Part shown: one piece after another, positions 14,372 through 15,965 of the stretch | Position numbering within the stretch: position 1 is the first letter of the stretch | Layout of the letters: each line of letters starts with the position of its first letter | Origin: VGRW01 sp041498295 | GTDB lineage: Bacteria > Myxococcota_A > UBA9160 > SZUA-336 | DNA: 15,965 bases | Assembly: GCA_041498295.1 (NCBI GenBank) | Contig: JBGQIB010000104.1 | Coordinates: 1-15,965 of the forward strand | Direction of reading: 5' to 3' | The notes under the pieces: model-generated | Told to the model about the DNA's origin: nothing | Databases searched by the model: none | Seen by the model: only the letters and a program-made list of their open reading frames with translations | Translations under genes and position numbers: made by a program

Positions 14372-14563
14372 CTACACCTCTTGCTCGGCTTCGACCTGGA
14401 AGATCTGGCGATCGCCATAGTGGCCGCACTCGCCACAGACACGGTGCGGCCGCTTGATCGCTCGGCACTTCGAGCACGTCGAACGCGCGGGGGGGGTCAG
14501 TGCGTCGTGCGCTCGGCGCATTCGCGACTGTGACTTCGACATCTTCTTCTTGGGACCAACCAT
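14372..14563 (-). CDS. rpmF: 50S ribosomal protein L32 (zinc-binding form)
   Basis: Small basic ribosomal protein of the large subunit. 63 aa. The N-terminus Gly-Pro-Lys-Lys-Lys-Met-Ser-Lys-Ser and Arg-Arg-Ala-His-Asp-Ala-Leu (16-22) match L32. Four Cys, Cys30-x2-Cys33 and Cys43-x2-Cys46, form the zinc knuckle of the Cys-plus paralogue; Lys-Arg-Pro-His-Arg-Val-Cys lies between. The ATG at 14561-14563 has AAGGA about seven bases upstream. It follows yceD by 24 bases: yceD-rpmF is a highly conserved pair at the head of fatty acid synthesis clusters. The second residue is Val and the third Gly where Ala-Val is usual, a minor variation. Confidence 0.96.
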   Translation of the reverse strand: MVGPKKKMSKSQSRMRRAHDALTPPARSTCSKCRAIKRPHRVCGECGHYGDRQIFQVEAEQEV

Positions 14564-14587
14564 GACCGATCCTTCTCTACGGGCGTG

Positions 14588-15151
14588 TCACTTGCGGCGG
14601 CGCGATTCTTTGAGCAGTTGTTCAAGTCCCGCGAACGGCCGGCCGGCCTGCTTCATTTCGCAGGAACAGGCTTGTCGACTTCGCACCGCGCCGCACATCG
14701 GGCACAGCCCAGGGCAGGAGTCGGAACAGAGCGGCTGCATGGGCCAGGCGAGCGACAAAATCTCCAGCACGACCGGGCCGAAGTCTAGCTCGTCGCCTGC
14801 GTAGCGCCCGAGCTCGAGATCTTCCGGGTCGAGCTCGATCCCTCCCTCTGGAATCTGGGCGGGATTCTGCGCGGGCTCGAGCAGGAGTTCCAGCGGCTCG
14901 GAAATAGCCAGCGCCACCGGCTCGCCGCAGCGCGAGCAGCGGAGGCCAAGCTCGCCGGTGAGCCGGCCTCGAAACAAGAGTCTCGCGCCGAGGCGATAGC
15001 CCTCGAAGGCCGCGACCAGCGGTGCGGCGAGGCGCGCGTCGGGGTCCCGGAACAGCTCCCGGACCGCGTTCCACCAAGTGGTGTCCGCCTCCAGCCGGAA
15101 GTCCCTTGGGGTCTCCTTCACGACTTCGCAGCGGACGCTCAGTTCGGCCAT
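14588..15151 (-). CDS. yceD: YceD/DUF177 protein (23S rRNA accumulation protein)
   Basis: 187 aa DUF177 protein. In E. coli the YceD homologue affects 23S rRNA accumulation, and the gene is co-transcribed with rpmF as here. Cys72-x2-Cys75 (Arg-Cys-Ser-Arg-Cys) corresponds to the conserved mid-region Cys pair. The C-terminal Cys cluster, Cys142, Cys146, Cys150 and Cys153 in the Leu-Cys-Ser-Asp-Ser-Cys-Pro-Gly-Leu-Cys-Pro-Met-Cys-Gly run, is the family hallmark; Cys162 and Cys164 follow. The start is ATG 15149-15151, preceded at close range by a G-rich Shine-Dalgarno (AAGGGGGG). An upstream GTG at 15184 would add eleven residues but lacks such a site. It is the first gene of the long minus-strand cluster. 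Confidence 0.9.
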   Translation of the reverse strand: MAELSVRCEVVKETPRDFRLEADTTWWNAVRELFRDPDARLAAPLVAAFEGYRLGARLLFRGRLTGELGLRCSRCGEPVALAISEPLELLLEPAQNPAQIPEGGIELDPEDLELGRYAGDELDFGPVVLEILSLAWPMQPLCSDSCPGLCPMCGAVRSRQACSCEMKQAGRPFAGLEQLLKESRRRK

Positions 15152-15225
15152 TGAGCCCCCCTTCACGGTCGCGAGAAAGCTCACTCAGGACGCGGATTTG
15201 CTAGGTCCGAGCGGGCGCGCAGTCA

Positions 15226-15254
15226 CGATTACGCCCGGAGCTTCCGGTTGTCAA
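15226..15254 (-). promoter_or_regulatory. Candidate sigma-70 promoter for the yceD-rpmF-fab cluster
   Basis: On the minus strand a perfect -35 TTGACA (15249-15254) is followed by a 17-base spacer and TAATCG (15226-15231), which matches the -10 consensus only at its first two bases. Transcription would start near 15219, giving a leader of about 68 bases to the yceD ATG. The same combination, perfect TTGACA and 17-base spacing with a weak -10, is seen before rpsT. Confidence 0.5.
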
Positions 15255-15284
15255 CGCGGCGCTGCGACCGGCCGGCGGGTCCTC

Positions 15285-15290
15285 TAGACT
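15285..15290 (+). promoter_or_regulatory. Candidate -10 element (TAGACT) for gltX
   Basis: TAGACT matches TATAAT at four of six positions and ends seven bases before the gltX ATG. Transcription would start on or beside the start codon, and no Shine-Dalgarno is visible, so the mRNA may be leaderless. The region about 17 bases upstream has no clear -35. Confidence 0.35.
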
Positions 15291-15297
15291 GCGCGCC

Positions 15298-15965
15298 ATG
15301 GGGGTCGTCACGCGCTATGCGCCCAGTCCGACGGGCGCGCTGCACATCGGCGGCGCGCGCACAGCCCTCTTCAATTGGGCCTATGCCCGGCACGAGGCTG
15401 GCTCGTTCGTCCTGCGCATCGAGGACACGGATCGCGAGCGCTCCACGCTCGAGTCGGAGAAGCTCGTGCTCGAGGCGCTCGAGTGGATCGGTCTCGCCTG
15501 GGATCCGGTTCCCGGAACGAGCGGCATTCCGCGCCAGTCCGAGCGCGGAGTCCGCTACCGCGAGGCGATCGCCGAGCTCGTGGCGCGCGGTCACGCGTAC
15601 CGCTGCACGTGCACGGAAGCCGAAGTCGAGGCGATGCGCGAGCGCGCGAAGGCGCGCGGAGAGAAGCCTCGCTACGACCGCACCTGCCGCGACAAGAACA
15701 TCGGCCCGGACAGCGCAAAGCCCTTCTGCATTCGCCTGCGCGTTCCCGACGCCGGCGGACTCACTCGCTGGAACGATCTGATCGCCGGCCCTGCGGGCGA
15801 GGAAGCGTCCGAGCTCGACGACTTCGTGATCGCGCGCAGCGACGGCTCGGCGATCTATCACTTCGCCGTCGTCGTCGACGATCACGACATGGGCGTCAGC
15901 CATGTGATTCGCGGCCGCGAGCACATGACGAGCACTCCCCGCCAGCTGCTGATCTACCAGGGCCT
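15298..15965 (+). CDS. gltX: Glutamyl-tRNA synthetase, partial (N-terminal part)
   Basis: Class I aminoacyl-tRNA synthetase that charges tRNA-Glu. The first 222 residues are present; the 3' part is off the window. The N-terminus Thr-Arg-Tyr-Ala-Pro-Ser-Pro-Thr-Gly-Ala-Leu-His-Ile-Gly-Gly-Ala (5-20) contains the HIGH-type ATP motif as His-Ile-Gly-Gly, the usual form in GluRS. Leu-Arg-Ile-Glu-Asp-Thr-Asp (39-45) binds glutamate and the tRNA. Cys103-x-Cys105 and Cys130, with Gly-Glu-Lys-Pro-Arg-Tyr-Asp before it, correspond to the zinc-binding insertion of the E. coli enzyme. His-Val-Ile-Arg-Gly-Arg-Glu-His near the end matches the tRNA-acceptor region. The KMSKS motif lies beyond the edge. The ATG at 15298 is divergent from yceD, 146 bases away. 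Confidence 0.96.
   Translation, partial: MGVVTRYAPSPTGALHIGGARTALFNWAYARHEAGSFVLRIEDTDRERSTLESEKLVLEALEWIGLAWDPVPGTSGIPRQSERGVRYREAIAELVARGHAYRCTCTEAEVEAMRERAKARGEKPRYDRTCRDKNIGPDSAKPFCIRLRVPDAGGLTRWNDLIAGPAGEEASELDDFVIARSDGSAIYHFAVVVDDHDMGVSHVIRGREHMTSTPRQLLIYQG

Noticed and set aside
15248..15290. TTGTCA plus TAGACT as a gltX promoter pair
   Set aside because: The spacing is 31 bases, far from 16-18. The same bases read on the other strand give a perfect TTGACA for yceD.
1..15965. CRISPR arrays, insertion sequences, tRNA or rRNA genes
   Set aside because: No regularly spaced repeats, transposase-like frames or recognisable RNA gene were seen on reading both strands.

Overview
The window is a dense, GC-rich (roughly 70% by eye) bacterial chromosome segment. 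There is no mobile element, CRISPR array, tRNA or rRNA that I can recognise, and no stretch over 300 bases lacks a gene. Gene content and order (yceD-rpmF-fab genes, glyA-nrdR-ribD-ribH-nusB, lptE-holA-rpsT), together with DUF4388, MJ0042-type zinc-ribbon and pseudo-receiver proteins, point to a Gram-negative lineage of the former Deltaproteobacteria (Myxococcota, Desulfobacterota or a neighbour). LptE shows an outer membrane with LPS. GTG starts are common and TGA is an ordinary stop codon here.

Layout. At the left edge (1-839, minus) is the N-terminal part of a signal-peptide membrane protein, preceded in its transcription direction by murJ (minus). rpsT (plus) starts divergently from murJ, and their ATG codons fall on one CCATGG palindrome. 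rpsT converges on lptE-holA (minus), with a hairpin between them that could terminate both strands. From 15151 down to 4435 runs one collinear minus-strand cluster with short gaps or overlaps: yceD, rpmF, fabD, fabG, acpP, fabF, glyA, nrdR, ribD, ribH, nusB, an M17-N-domain protein, a DUF4388 protein and a zinc-ribbon/pseudo-receiver protein. It starts near a perfect TTGACA element and ends in a strong hairpin. gltX runs off the right edge on the plus strand, divergent from yceD.

How the genes fit together. The cluster couples ribosome biogenesis (YceD, L32), fatty acid elongation (FabD, FabG, ACP, FabF), one-carbon metabolism (GlyA), dNTP control (NrdR), riboflavin synthesis (RibD, RibH) and antitermination (NusB) with three accessory proteins at its distal end. 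plsX and fabH are missing from their usual place, and so are ribE and ribBA. murJ and lptE serve envelope synthesis; holA and rpsT serve replication and translation.

The observation most worth a second look is at the start of the last cluster gene. The canonical MJ0042 zinc ribbon begins at a GTG with a good Shine-Dalgarno, but its first zinc Cys codon is an in-frame TGA (5449-5451). The options are a sequence error, a broken gene, or recoding (selenocysteine). I found no convincing SECIS hairpin, so recoding remains a hypothesis.
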